From an uncultured Prochlorococcus sp. (lineage in GTDB: Bacteria; Cyanobacteriota; Cyanobacteriia; PCC-6307; Cyanobiaceae), in the NCBI GenBank assembly GCA_902519235.1, contig CABYJE010000006.1, forward strand, positions 1 through 47,827: a stretch of 47,827 bases of DNA. The letters run 5' to 3'. The notes beneath the pieces were generated by a model. It saw only the letters and a list, made by a program, of their open reading frames with translations. It was not told the DNA's origin and made no database searches. How positions within the stretch are numbered: the stretch's first letter is position 1; each line of letters opens with the position of its first letter. The position numbers were made by a program, and so were the translations under genes. This document shows positions 39,379 to 47,827 of this stretch, in pieces.

Positions 39379-40680
39379 ATGAGAAAATGCAAAATTGGGA
39401 TTGTAGGTTTTGGCACTGTAGGTTCAGGGATTTATAAAATATTAAGTTCTGAAATTGATTCACATCCAATCCTAAAAGAAATAGAAATTGTTAAGATAGC
39501 AGTAAAAGATATTAATAAAAAAAGGGATATTAAGCTTGATGATAATTTATTAACTGATGATCCATTTAAATTGATTAATGACCCCTCTATAGATGTAATT
39601 GTTGAAGTAATGGGTGGGGTTGATTTAGCGAAAGATATTATTCTGCAATCATTAAAAATAGGTAAATCTGTTGTTACAGCAAATAAAGCTGTCATTGCAA
39701 GATATGGAGAAGAAATATATAAAATCGCATCTAAAGAAAGAGTTTATATATTGTCAGAGGCGGCAGTTTGTGGGGGGATTCCTATAATTGAACCTTTAAA
39801 AAGATCTTTAAAAAGTAACAGCATAAAAAAAATGGTTGGAATAATAAATGGCACAACAAATTTTATTCTTTCAAAGATGACAAATGAAAAAGCTGATTAT
39901 AAGGAGACCTTAAAATTGGCCCAAAGCCTTGGGTATGCAGAATTTGACCCGACTGCAGATGTTGAGGGTCATGATGCTGCAGATAAGATTTCAATTCTTA
40001 GTGAACTTGCATTTGGAGGGAAAATCAAAAGAAAGGAGATACATTCTGAAGGCATTAGTAAAATTAATCTCAAAGATATCGAATATGCCAATAAATTAGG
40101 ATTTGAAATAAAACTTTTAGCGCTCTCTGAAAGGAGACAAATTAATAGTAATGATTCACTTGCTTTGAATATTTGGGTAGGACCTTCTTTGATTCCAAAA
40201 TCTCATCCCTTGGCAACAGTTAAGGGAGTTAACAATGCTTTATTGATTGAGGCTGACCCACTTGGAGAGATAATGTTGTATGGTCCAGGTGCAGGGAGTG
40301 GCCCAACTGCTGCATCAGTAGTTTCAGATATATTAAATCTGCATGCCGCTTCAGTAAAAAATAATAATTCAATCGATCCATTATTATCTTTTGATTTCTG
40401 GAGGAATTGTCATATTATAGGATCTTCAGAAATAAATAAAAAAAATTACCTTAGAATTATTTGTCTTGACAGTCCAGGTGTAATAGGAAAGATTGGAGAT
40501 ATTTTTGGAAAGAATAATGTATCCATTGAATCAATTGTACAACTAGATGCAAGTGAGGACAAAGCTGAAATTGTCGTTATTACTCATGAGGTGAATAATG
40601 GAAGTTTTGAGAAATCGAAAGATGAAATAAATTCTCTTAATGAAGTCAAAACTATTGCAAGTCAATTAAGTTGTATTTAA
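39379..40680 (+). CDS. hom: Homoserine dehydrogenase
   Basis: NAD(P)-dependent reduction of aspartate semialdehyde to homoserine, for threonine, methionine and isoleucine. The 433-residue monofunctional enzyme has the Rossmann motif GIVGFGTVGSG at 7-17, TANKAVIARYG near 99-109, the catalytic segment GYAEFDPTADVEGHDAADK, and a C-terminal ACT domain (about 355-433) that usually binds threonine. The start is ATG. The transporter-linked small gene begins 49 bp after its stop. Confidence 0.97.
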   Translation: MRKCKIGIVGFGTVGSGIYKILSSEIDSHPILKEIEIVKIAVKDINKKRDIKLDDNLLTDDPFKLINDPSIDVIVEVMGGVDLAKDIILQSLKIGKSVVTANKAVIARYGEEIYKIASKERVYILSEAAVCGGIPIIEPLKRSLKSNSIKKMVGIINGTTNFILSKMTNEKADYKETLKLAQSLGYAEFDPTADVEGHDAADKISILSELAFGGKIKRKEIHSEGISKINLKDIEYANKLGFEIKLLALSERRQINSNDSLALNIWVGPSLIPKSHPLATVKGVNNALLIEADPLGEIMLYGPGAGSGPTAASVVSDILNLHAASVKNNNSIDPLLSFDFWRNCHIIGSSEINKKNYLRIICLDSPGVIGKIGDIFGKNNVSIESIVQLDASEDKAEIVVITHEVNNGSFEKSKDEINSLNEVKTIASQLSCI

Positions 40681-40729
40681 AAAATTAGTTTGCAAATTTC
40701 TTCATAGCTTGTTAAACCGAAGAAAGTAA

Positions 40730-41023
40730 GTGTTTGGTTTTAGCCCATTAATGATTGATTCAAAACTTTTAGATAATAAAAATGAAAAAAATAATTTTAT
40801 TTGTTCTGAAAAACTTTATAAAGGTGCCTGTGTAAGAATTAAAAATAGCAATAAGACTTTTCAAGTAATTGGTTTAAATACAGGTAAAAAAATTTGTTGG
40901 GTTAGAGAGTGGCCTTTTGCTTGTAATTCTAAAAAAACATTTGCTTTAGAAATAAGTCAAATAACTTTACAAATTTTTTGCTCAAATAATTTTTCAGAAA
41001 AATTAAGTAATTATGTAATATGA
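40730..41023 (+). CDS. Small protein of unknown function coupled to an ABC binding protein
   Basis: A 97-residue soluble protein with no signal peptide. The core KGACVRIKNSNKTFQVIGL followed by KKICWVREWPF looks like a small all-beta (SH3-like) domain; the family is unknown to me. The start is uncertain: GTG at 40730 or ATG at 40751, which would give 90 residues. Its stop overlaps the start of the substrate-binding protein by 4 nt (ATGA), implying translational coupling and a shared function or at least shared expression. Confidence 0.65.
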   Translation: MFGFSPLMIDSKLLDNKNEKNNFICSEKLYKGACVRIKNSNKTFQVIGLNTGKKICWVREWPFACNSKKTFALEISQITLQIFCSNNFSEKLSNYVI

Positions 41024-42591
41024 AAAAAAAAGTTGTATTATCAATATTTATTATTTTAATTTCTTTTTTACAGAATTCTTGTGGCTCAAAAAGAATATCT
41101 AAAAAAATCATAGTAGCAAGTTCTGGAAAGATTGAATCTTTGGATCCAGCTAGAGCAAATACTCTAAAAGCAATTCAATTAATAAGTTCTCTTGGAGATA
41201 CATTATATGAATTAAATTCTGAAGGAGAATTAATCCCTGAATTGGCCTCAGGGATGCCAATTATTTCAAAGAATAGACTTCAAATAATTATTAACTTAAG
41301 AAAAAATGTTTTTTTTCACGATGGAACTTCATTTAACTCAAATGCAATAAAGTTTACTTTTGAGAGATTCAAAAGAATTGGAACAATGAATTATATTTTA
41401 GGAAATAAGATTAAATCAATAGAAACGCCAAGTGAATATTCAGTCATAATAAATTTAAATAAACCATCAAGTTCTATAAATGGTTTACTCACATCAGTAA
41501 ATTTAACTCCAATATCTCCTACATTTTACAAAGAATATTCTGATAAGTTTCTAAATGAAAAATTTGTTGGTACTGGCAAGTATGTGTTGACTAGTTTTTC
41601 TAATGAAGTTCAATCAATTGATCCAAATTTAAATTATTGGGGTGAAAAGCCTTTAAATAAAGGCATTAATTTTGTTGGATATTCAAATTCATCTTCTCTT
41701 TTTGGGGCTTTAAAAAGTAAACAAATTGACGTGCTATTATCAAATTCAATTGATGATAGTCAGAGAAAAAGTTTAAATAATTTAAGCAAAAATAGACAGT
41801 TTAAAGAAGGTAATAGCCCTTTCACTGAATTAAGTTTTATAAGCCTTAAAACCAGTTCTTATCCGTTAAGTAATCTTAATTTAAGACTGGCTTTGGCAAA
41901 AAGTCTTAATAGAAAATTGATTAGTGAGAAAGTAAGTTATGGATTAAGGAAGCCATCTAGATCAATTATTCCTCCGATATTAAAAAAAGATAATCAAGAA
42001 CTATGGCCTAAATATGATTATTTAGAAGCGAGAATGTTATTGCAAAAAGAGAATTTTTGTAATGGAAATATTCTTAAAATACCTCTTACTTATAGATCTA
42101 ATGTTCCTGCTGACAAGCTTATTGCCCTTACATGGCAGGAAGAAATTAAAAAATCTTTGAAAGATTGTATTGATATTGAACTAAATGGGGTTGAATCTAC
42201 AACGGTTTATAGGAATCTAAGTTTAGGAATTTATACAGCAGTTATTTTAGATTGGACTGGAGCTTATTCAGATCCAGAAGCCTATCTCACCCCTCTTTTA
42301 AGTTGTAATGAAATAGTTGATGGCATATGTAAAAAAGGAGAATCAGTTTACAGCGGTAGTTTTTGGGGATCTAATAAAGTGGAAAGTTTATTTCTTGAGA
42401 GTGAAAAAATAAGTGGAGTGAAAAGATTAGAAAATCTTCTTGAAATTGAAAAAATAGCAGCAAGTTCTATACCTTATATTCCTATTTGGATATCTTCTCA
42501 AAAAGCATGGTCTCAAAATAAAATATCAAAACCTATTTTTAATGGTGCAGGAATAATTTCATTGAGTGATCTTGAGTTAATTAATGAGTAG
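41020..42591 (+). CDS. ABC transporter substrate-binding protein, peptide/nickel family 5
   Basis: A 523-residue family 5 extracellular solute-binding protein. The N-terminus (MKKKVVLSIFIILISFLQNSC) is a lipoprotein-like signal with Cys21 as the likely anchor, although QNSC is an imperfect lipobox. LDPARANTL near 38-46 and the NLRKNVFFHDGTSFNSNAIKF-type block at about 92-112 are family hallmarks. The ligand (peptides, opines, nickel or another solute) cannot be told. It overlaps the preceding gene by 4 nt and the permease by 8 nt, so all three form one operon. Confidence 0.92.
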   Translation: MKKKVVLSIFIILISFLQNSCGSKRISKKIIVASSGKIESLDPARANTLKAIQLISSLGDTLYELNSEGELIPELASGMPIISKNRLQIIINLRKNVFFHDGTSFNSNAIKFTFERFKRIGTMNYILGNKIKSIETPSEYSVIINLNKPSSSINGLLTSVNLTPISPTFYKEYSDKFLNEKFVGTGKYVLTSFSNEVQSIDPNLNYWGEKPLNKGINFVGYSNSSSLFGALKSKQIDVLLSNSIDDSQRKSLNNLSKNRQFKEGNSPFTELSFISLKTSSYPLSNLNLRLALAKSLNRKLISEKVSYGLRKPSRSIIPPILKKDNQELWPKYDYLEARMLLQKENFCNGNILKIPLTYRSNVPADKLIALTWQEEIKKSLKDCIDIELNGVESTTVYRNLSLGIYTAVILDWTGAYSDPEAYLTPLLSCNEIVDGICKKGESVYSGSFWGSNKVESLFLESEKISGVKRLENLLEIEKIAASSIPYIPIWISSQKAWSQNKISKPIFNGAGIISLSDLELINE

Positions 42592-43606
42592 AAATTTAAA
42601 TAAAATACTAAATTATTCCTTATTAAAAATTTCATTAATACCTATAATGTTATGGATAATTTCTTCATTAGTTTTTATTTTATTAAGAGTTGCCCCTGGC
42701 GATCCAGTCGATGCCATTCTTGGATCTGGTGCAGATGAGGTTTCTAGGGAATTTCTAAGAAATAAATTGGGGCTAAATGAACCTTTAATAAATCAATATT
42801 TTTCATATATTAAAAATATATTGCACTTAGATTTTGGCCAATCTCTTAGTACCCAAGAGCCAGTTCTAAATATTATTATTAAGTCATTTCCTGCAAGTCT
42901 TGAGCTTGGATTCTTTTCAATATTAAGTGCCACAATAATAGGATTCCCATTGGGATTAATTGGCTTAAGAAATAGAGGGGAAAAGACTGATTATATTGCG
43001 AGAATATTAGGAATTGCTACATATGCGATCCCCCCTTTTTGGGGTGCAATGTTAGCGCAATTATTATTTTCTGTATTTTTTAATATTTCCCCAATTGGAG
43101 GTAGATTTCCAATATTTCAGCAACAACCTCAAATTACAGGTTTTCTAGTTTTAGATAGTATTCTTTCAAAAAATATTATTGCTTTGAAAGATAGTCTCTA
43201 CCATCTCGCTCTTCCTTCGATTACCCTTGGCTTTTTATTAAGTGGTATATTCAGCCGCTCATTGAGAGCAAATTTGGATAAGACATTAAAAAGTGATTAT
43301 GTAAATGCAGCTATATGTAGAGGAATATCAAGGAAAAAAATATTTTTAAGCCATGCATTGCCTAATGCTCTATTGCCAATCTTCACTATTTCTGGCTTGA
43401 CTATGGCCTCATTAGCAGGAGGTGCTCTATTGTTCGAGGTAACTTTTTCATGGCCAGGTATAGCTTTAAGATTACATGAAGCTATTTCTCAAAGAGACTA
43501 TACCTTGGTTCAAGGAATTGTAATTTTTACCTCAATGCTCATAGTCTCTTTAAATCTCTTGGTGGATATTTTAATAGCATATTTAGATCCAAGAATAGAG
43601 TACTAA
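42584..43606 (+). CDS. ABC transporter permease, DppB/OppB type
   Basis: A 340-residue inner-membrane permease with about six spans. RVAPGDPVDAILG near 35-47 is the DppB/OppB N-terminal motif, and the EAA loop with NAAICRGISRKKIFLSHALPN lies at about 242-262. A full transporter needs a second permease (DppC) and ATPases, none of which follows: the next gene is convergent, sharing 4 nt at the stop. The missing parts must be encoded elsewhere. Confidence 0.93.
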   Translation: MSRNLNKILNYSLLKISLIPIMLWIISSLVFILLRVAPGDPVDAILGSGADEVSREFLRNKLGLNEPLINQYFSYIKNILHLDFGQSLSTQEPVLNIIIKSFPASLELGFFSILSATIIGFPLGLIGLRNRGEKTDYIARILGIATYAIPPFWGAMLAQLLFSVFFNISPIGGRFPIFQQQPQITGFLVLDSILSKNIIALKDSLYHLALPSITLGFLLSGIFSRSLRANLDKTLKSDYVNAAICRGISRKKIFLSHALPNALLPIFTISGLTMASLAGGALLFEVTFSWPGIALRLHEAISQRDYTLVQGIVIFTSMLIVSLNLLVDILIAYLDPRIEY

Positions 43607-45153
43607 TTTTCGGAAATTTCTTTTATTGTTTCAAGATCTAAAAGATGGAAATCAAGTCCCAAATCTCTTTGGTTTTTAACTACTGAAGGGATCTTTTGGT
43701 CTTTAATATTTTTTAAAAATTCAACTATAAATTTCATAGATAAATCTTGAACTAATATTGGCTCTGAACCAATAAAAGATTCACTTATTTTGAAGAGGTC
43801 ATTATTTTCTTCATAGCTTTTATGAATTCTTATTGGAGAGAAATGACTTGCTCCTTCAATAATTAGAAATCTGTTTGATGGATTATTTAAAGAAGAAAAA
43901 ACTCTAAATTGTTCATTCATTAATGGCGTAATAAGGTCATACGTACCACCTATTAGAAGAGTTGGTATTTTAATGCCTGTACTATTTTCTTTTGGCCATA
44001 CTAAACTGCCAAATGAATTAAAACCTATAATCGCACTGGCCTTATTAGTGTTATTTTTCTTAGGGAATGGTATTTCGCTCAACTGACATTGAAGTAATTT
44101 AGATAAGTTTGTTAACGCAAAGTCTTTTAATGCCGAATCACATTTGTTCTCTAGTTGAACAGTAGGTTTATTACCTTCATATAAAAGTGCTATTAAGGCA
44201 CCAAGTGAATGACCCATTAAAATATAAGAATCATTTGGTAAACCAAATTCTCCATTTTCATGAGCTTTTAATACAGCATCTAAATCTTTAATTCTGTATA
44301 AGAAAAAGTCTGCACTTCCTGGTATTGTTTCCCTACCCTCGAGAACTTCAATGAATGATTCTAAATTACTCCCTCTATGATCTATAAATAATATTGGCCA
44401 ACCTCTTCTAGCCAATTCTTTTCCTATCCATTTGAAATTATTAATTTCGCCTCCTAGTCCCGGCATAAAAATTATCAGTTCTTTCTTATCATTTGTTTTA
44501 TCGCTTTTCCATAATTTAATTTCAAAAGGTTTTACTCGGTGAGGAGCATAAATTTTTTTATTAATCTTTATAAGATCTTTATTTGATTTTTTTTCATTAT
44601 TTTTGTATAGCCTTTGGTTTGTTCTTTCAAGATTATTTAATTTTGATATGAGATCTTGTTGCATTGATAATTCATTCTTCCAAGATGAAATTATTGAAAT
44701 TAAATTATCTACATTTAGTGAAATCTCTTCTGAAGGTAATGCCTTTATGATGTCTAAAGTTGAAATTTCCTTTTTTTCATCTAATAAATTTTCTATGGTG
44801 TTATAAATTTCTATCCCATTGTTGTCATTTGGCACAGTAATGGTTTTGCTTAATTCTGTGAGAATTTTACGCCCAATCCAACTTCTTAATAATTCTCTAT
44901 TTAGTCCCTCTTCCTTGAAAACTGGAAATTCTAAAAATTTTGATAATTCAAAAACTCTTATTAATCCATTTTTTTTAAACCAATCTATTAATTCTGTTGA
45001 ATCATCTTTGTATTTTTCTAATTTTGATAATTGTTCTATAGTAAGAGGGATTTCCATCTCTTCAAATTTAATATTTATTTTTTCAGCAGCTTTTAAACCA
45101 TTATTAAAAAATAAACCACAAAAACTAAAAAAAATTATAAAAATGTATTTCAC
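43603..45153 (-). CDS. Exported alpha/beta hydrolase with N-terminal helical domain (DUF1400-like)
   Basis: A 516-residue protein: signal peptide or anchor at about 1-22, a charged helical N-terminal part (about 30-195) resembling the cyanobacterial DUF1400 module, then an alpha/beta hydrolase domain. The oxyanion region is FMPGLGG (229-235), the nucleophile Ser316 in GHSLGA, the acid Asp406 in GGTYDLITP and the base His437 in GASHFSP, so the triad is complete. The substrate is unknown; lipase or esterase activity outside the cytoplasm is inferred. The start is GTG at 45153, only 2 bp from the divergent MFS start. Confidence 0.85.
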   Translation of the reverse strand: MKYIFIIFFSFCGLFFNNGLKAAEKINIKFEEMEIPLTIEQLSKLEKYKDDSTELIDWFKKNGLIRVFELSKFLEFPVFKEEGLNRELLRSWIGRKILTELSKTITVPNDNNGIEIYNTIENLLDEKKEISTLDIIKALPSEEISLNVDNLISIISSWKNELSMQQDLISKLNNLERTNQRLYKNNEKKSNKDLIKINKKIYAPHRVKPFEIKLWKSDKTNDKKELIIFMPGLGGEINNFKWIGKELARRGWPILFIDHRGSNLESFIEVLEGRETIPGSADFFLYRIKDLDAVLKAHENGEFGLPNDSYILMGHSLGALIALLYEGNKPTVQLENKCDSALKDFALTNLSKLLQCQLSEIPFPKKNNTNKASAIIGFNSFGSLVWPKENSTGIKIPTLLIGGTYDLITPLMNEQFRVFSSLNNPSNRFLIIEGASHFSPIRIHKSYEENNDLFKISESFIGSEPILVQDLSMKFIVEFLKNIKDQKIPSVVKNQRDLGLDFHLLDLETIKEISEN

Positions 45154-45155
45154 TT

Positions 45156-46385
45156 GTGATTAGTCCAAATAGTTTACAAATTAGCAAAAATTGGTGGATT
45201 CAATTTCCATATCATTTGAGGTTAATAACCAAGATAAGATTTTATGCTGCATTTGGAGCAGGAGGTGTTATTTATTTAACATCACTTATTTTTAATAACA
45301 TAGGATTATCGGCAACAAATATTGGCTTGGGGTTTACCATTTCAGCAATAATTGGAACCGTAACAAGACTCTTTACAGGTAATTATCTCAATAAAACAGG
45401 GAAAATACAATTTCCAATAGTTACTTCTTCAATGCTAAGTATTGCAGCTAGCTTATGCCTCATTTTTTCAAAAGATACCTTTTTGTACATAGTTGGACAA
45501 TCATTTGTTGGGGCTGCTGCAGGAATATATTGGCCTGCTGCCGAGTTTGGGGTGCCCTATTTTTGCCATCCTTTTGAAACACGCAAAGCTTACGCTCTTG
45601 TTAGAAGTTCGGAGGCTTTAGGGATATTTCTAGGGGTATTCTTAGGAGGCTATATGACTAACTTTTTGTACTCTAAATCAATTTTTATTAATGATATATT
45701 TTGCATGTTAGTTATCACATATTTAATATCTAAAAATAGTTCTTCTATTAAAAGAAACTTAGAAAATTTCCAAAAAAAATTAGTTGATCCAATTAATCAG
45801 GGACAATTGAAATGGAATAAAAACTCAACAATAATAATTTTATCTATTTTATTGATAACCACCTCTTTAGCTTTGATTCAAGTAACTTTGCCTCTGGATC
45901 TTGTTAAAGGTGGAGTATATCGCAAAGCATTAAGCAAAGAAATTATTAGTCTTATAATTTCTATTCAGTTAATTTTATTGTTATTTTTACAATGGCCTGT
46001 CGGTTCTTGGATATCTAAGAAAGAAAGATTATTTGGCTTGAAATTTAGTTTAATAAATTTCTCTTTAGCTTCATTTTTATTATTTATTTCTAGTTATTTA
46101 AATATCCCAGCGTTTTATTTGATTTCTTTTTCATTGATTTTAGTAAGTTTAGGGACTGCTTCATTTCTTCCAACATCAACAGATATCGTATTCAGAATAG
46201 CTCCTTCAAATAAAAAAGGTTTTGCCCTTGCTTTACTATCACAATGTTTCGCTATGGGTTATTTTTTTGGACCATTTATTTCAGGACGCATATTAGATCT
46301 ATTTGGTTATGCTTCAATAATCTGGCTTTCAATTTCATGTTGTTGCTTTTTTGCATTTGCAATTCTATTTAAGAGATTATTTTAA
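45156..46385 (+). CDS. Major facilitator superfamily transporter
   Basis: A 409-residue membrane protein with about 12 hydrophobic segments in two halves separated by a charged loop (about 183-222). The early FTISAIIGTVTRLFTGNYLNKTGK resembles the MFS loop 2-3 motif. The substrate cannot be told from sequence; it could be an exporter. The start is GTG at 45156; an in-frame stop lies just upstream (45138-45140). It starts 2 bp from the divergent hydrolase and its stop shares TTAA with the convergent DUF2834-like gene. Confidence 0.88.
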   Translation: MISPNSLQISKNWWIQFPYHLRLITKIRFYAAFGAGGVIYLTSLIFNNIGLSATNIGLGFTISAIIGTVTRLFTGNYLNKTGKIQFPIVTSSMLSIAASLCLIFSKDTFLYIVGQSFVGAAAGIYWPAAEFGVPYFCHPFETRKAYALVRSSEALGIFLGVFLGGYMTNFLYSKSIFINDIFCMLVITYLISKNSSSIKRNLENFQKKLVDPINQGQLKWNKNSTIIILSILLITTSLALIQVTLPLDLVKGGVYRKALSKEIISLIISIQLILLLFLQWPVGSWISKKERLFGLKFSLINFSLASFLLFISSYLNIPAFYLISFSLILVSLGTASFLPTSTDIVFRIAPSNKKGFALALLSQCFAMGYFFGPFISGRILDLFGYASIIWLSISCCCFFAFAILFKRLF

Positions 46386-46753
46386 TTAATTTTTTCTAAT
46401 TCAATAATTCTTCTCTCTCTTAGAAATAAGAAAAAAGGTGCAGAGAATGCGAAGGCTATAAGAAAAGTTCCAATGTATACAACCCACATATTTTTCATAT
46501 TTAGTTTTTTTGATTCATTTATTATCCAAAGAAAAATTGCGCTTGCACCTATTAATAAGTCTCTAGAAATTGATTGAGCTGCAGGGTTTGCATTTGCTAA
46601 AGTAATGAAGTTATTTATATCAAAGCTACTTCCATATTCCCTAGCAAATTCGAAATTTGCCATCATTGGCAGGACAGCACCTAAAATAGATAGAAAAAGG
46701 TAAAGATAAGAAAGTATCTGTTTATTATCTTTTAAAATGTTAAATGAATTCAC
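46382..46753 (-). CDS. DUF2834-like small membrane protein
   Basis: A 123-residue membrane protein with three hydrophobic segments (about 14-32, 63-78, 90-110). The segment order LYLFLSILGAVLPMMANFEF, then ANPAAQSISRDLLIGASAIFLW, and KKLNMKNMWVVYIGTFLIAF matches my recollection of the DUF2834 pattern, including the conserved NPAA(x)S motif. The function of the family is unknown. The start is ATG at 46753, 39 bp from the divergent PfkB gene. Confidence 0.78.
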   Translation of the reverse strand: MNSFNILKDNKQILSYLYLFLSILGAVLPMMANFEFAREYGSSFDINNFITLANANPAAQSISRDLLIGASAIFLWIINESKKLNMKNMWVVYIGTFLIAFAFSAPFFLFLRERRIIELEKIN

Positions 46754-46792
46754 TTGTCAAAATATTTCTTTTAATAATAGTATTTAAAGCTT

Positions 46793-47659
46793 ATGGTTGT
46801 TGAAAAAAATAACAATGTTGAAGACTGTAAATTTAAAAAAGGAAATTTAAATTTTGCTGTTGTTGGTCATGTTGAGTGGATAAATTTTTTAAAGGTCGAT
46901 CAATTACCAAAGCCAGGAGTCATTTCTCATTCTGAAAAGTCCCTTGAGTATCCAGCTGGTGGTGGCTCTATAATCGCTAAAATACTTTCTGATCTAACTT
47001 TAAACCAAATTCATTTTTTTACGTCATTAGGTAATGATGATTATGGAGATAAGTGTTTTAAGATTCTCTCAAATATGGGAATTAAGTTGCATGTAGCTTG
47101 GCGTGATAAACCAACGAGAAGAGGATTTAGTTTAATTGACTCTCAAGGTGAAAGAGCTATAACAGTTATTGGAGAAAGGTTAGCTCCAACTCATAAAGAC
47201 AAGTTAGAATGGAACATTTTAAAAAAAATGGACGGAATTTTTATTACTGCATCTGATTCAGAGATTTTTAAAATGGCTAGATCAGCTTCAATACTGTGTA
47301 CTACACCAAGGGTAGGATTAAATACAATTAATAAATCAAATGTTCTTTTAGATGGCTTAATAGGCAGTAATCTTGATCCCGGGGAAGTTTTTTCTTTTTC
47401 TGAATTATCCTTAAAACCTAAATATACTTTTAAAACTGAGGGAGAGAAGGGCGGCATACTGTTCCCAGGGGGAAGATATAAGGCTCTTAAAAACAAAAAA
47501 TTAAAGGTTGATTCTTATGGATGTGGCGATTCTTTTGCCGCTGGGATTCTTTATGGAATGGCATCGAAATGGGATATAGATAAAAGTTTAAACCTTGCTA
47601 AAGTAATGGGAAGAGACGCCAGTGAATTTTTCGGCCCATATGCAAATAGCGATGAATAA
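46793..47659 (+). CDS. PfkB-family carbohydrate kinase
   Basis: A 288-residue ribokinase-family sugar or nucleoside kinase. The N-terminal glycine-rich region is EYPAGGGSI (52-60), and the C-terminal signature YGCGDSFAAGILYG (242-255) contains the catalytic base Asp246; most family members have GAGD, here GCGD. The family phosphorylates fructose, ribose, adenosine and other substrates; this one cannot be specified. The start is ATG at 46793. Confidence 0.9.
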   Translation: MVVEKNNNVEDCKFKKGNLNFAVVGHVEWINFLKVDQLPKPGVISHSEKSLEYPAGGGSIIAKILSDLTLNQIHFFTSLGNDDYGDKCFKILSNMGIKLHVAWRDKPTRRGFSLIDSQGERAITVIGERLAPTHKDKLEWNILKKMDGIFITASDSEIFKMARSASILCTTPRVGLNTINKSNVLLDGLIGSNLDPGEVFSFSELSLKPKYTFKTEGEKGGILFPGGRYKALKNKKLKVDSYGCGDSFAAGILYGMASKWDIDKSLNLAKVMGRDASEFFGPYANSDE

Positions 47660-47678
47660 TAATTAATTTAAGACTTGT

Positions 47679-47827
47679 ATGAGCAATTTAGAAAATAAAA
47701 ATAAAAATCTACTGGTAGAAAACATTATTGTTTTCTTTTTATTTACTGTTCTTTTGGTTTTTAAATCTTTAAAAACTTTATCTAAAATTTTTACTTATGG
47801 AATCATAAAAAAAGAGATATTAACTAC
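47679..47827 (+). CDS. Partial ORF, small membrane protein, truncated by window end
   Basis: An ATG at 47679 opens a frame that stays open to the window end (49 codons). It begins with a polar Asn/Lys-rich stretch (MSNLENKNKN) followed by a hydrophobic segment at about residues 12-28. It starts 19 bp after the PfkB stop, so it could be cotranscribed. No family can be assigned from this fragment. Confidence 0.5.
   Translation, partial: MSNLENKNKNLLVENIIVFFLFTVLLVFKSLKTLSKIFTYGIIKKEILT

Overview
The window is a contiguous stretch of core chromosome from a cyanobacterium, most likely a high-light-adapted Prochlorococcus. The base composition is very AT-rich, genes are packed with little space between them, and many genes are oxygenic-phototroph specific: chlI, petH, petG, cytM, sasA, crtL, crtE, opcA and the cyanobacterial small RNA Yfr1. 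The ferredoxin-NADP reductase lacks the phycobilisome-linker domain, which fits a lineage without phycobilisomes. I cannot name the strain. I see no transposase, integrase, prophage, CRISPR array, rRNA or foreign-looking island. No gene-free stretch exceeds 300 bases; the longest (10707-10953, 26554-26778, 33543-33771) are described below.

Layout. 1-11950: clpC, a glycerol-dehydrogenase-family enzyme and an alpha/beta hydrolase; on the minus strand a PLP decarboxylase followed by cdsA; an ABC1 kinase; a membrane-tethered HTH protein; malQ (minus); prs. 11959-16204: two small cyanobacterial unknowns (minus), the clock output kinase sasA, tRNA-Glu, a START-fold protein (minus), petH. 16315-20538: zwf-opcA-cobB. 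20535-22862 (minus): a PAP2-like membrane protein, crtE, folD. 22937-33542: a PgpH-like membrane HD hydrolase, a small membrane protein, leuA (minus), a GH57 glucan enzyme, crtL and gyrA (minus), and guaB. 33626-33680: Yfr1, between guaB and trxA. 33772-40680: trxA, hisH, rsmD, petG (minus), cytM, a TrmJ-like methyltransferase, chlI, ruvC, 5-formyl-THF cyclo-ligase, sufE, hom. 40730-47827: a small unknown translationally coupled to a peptide/nickel-type binding protein and one permease, an exported hydrolase, an MFS transporter, a DUF2834-like protein, a PfkB kinase and a truncated membrane ORF.

How the genes work together. petH (light-driven NADPH) lies next to zwf-opcA (NADPH from sugar in the dark), and sasA passes circadian phase to transcription. 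malQ and the GH57 enzyme act on the glycogen that feeds zwf. crtE and crtL serve carotenoids and chlorophyll prenyl chains, and chlI, tRNA-Glu and cobB serve tetrapyrroles.

The window is mostly ordinary core genome and I do not see a clear new multi-gene system. The points most worth a second look are the membrane-anchored FNR, the tandem repeat in the petH promoter region, Yfr1, the consistently tiny or overlapping convergent gene ends, a divergent gene pair whose start codons are 2 bp apart, the orphan transporter operon, and several family members that lack a usual domain.
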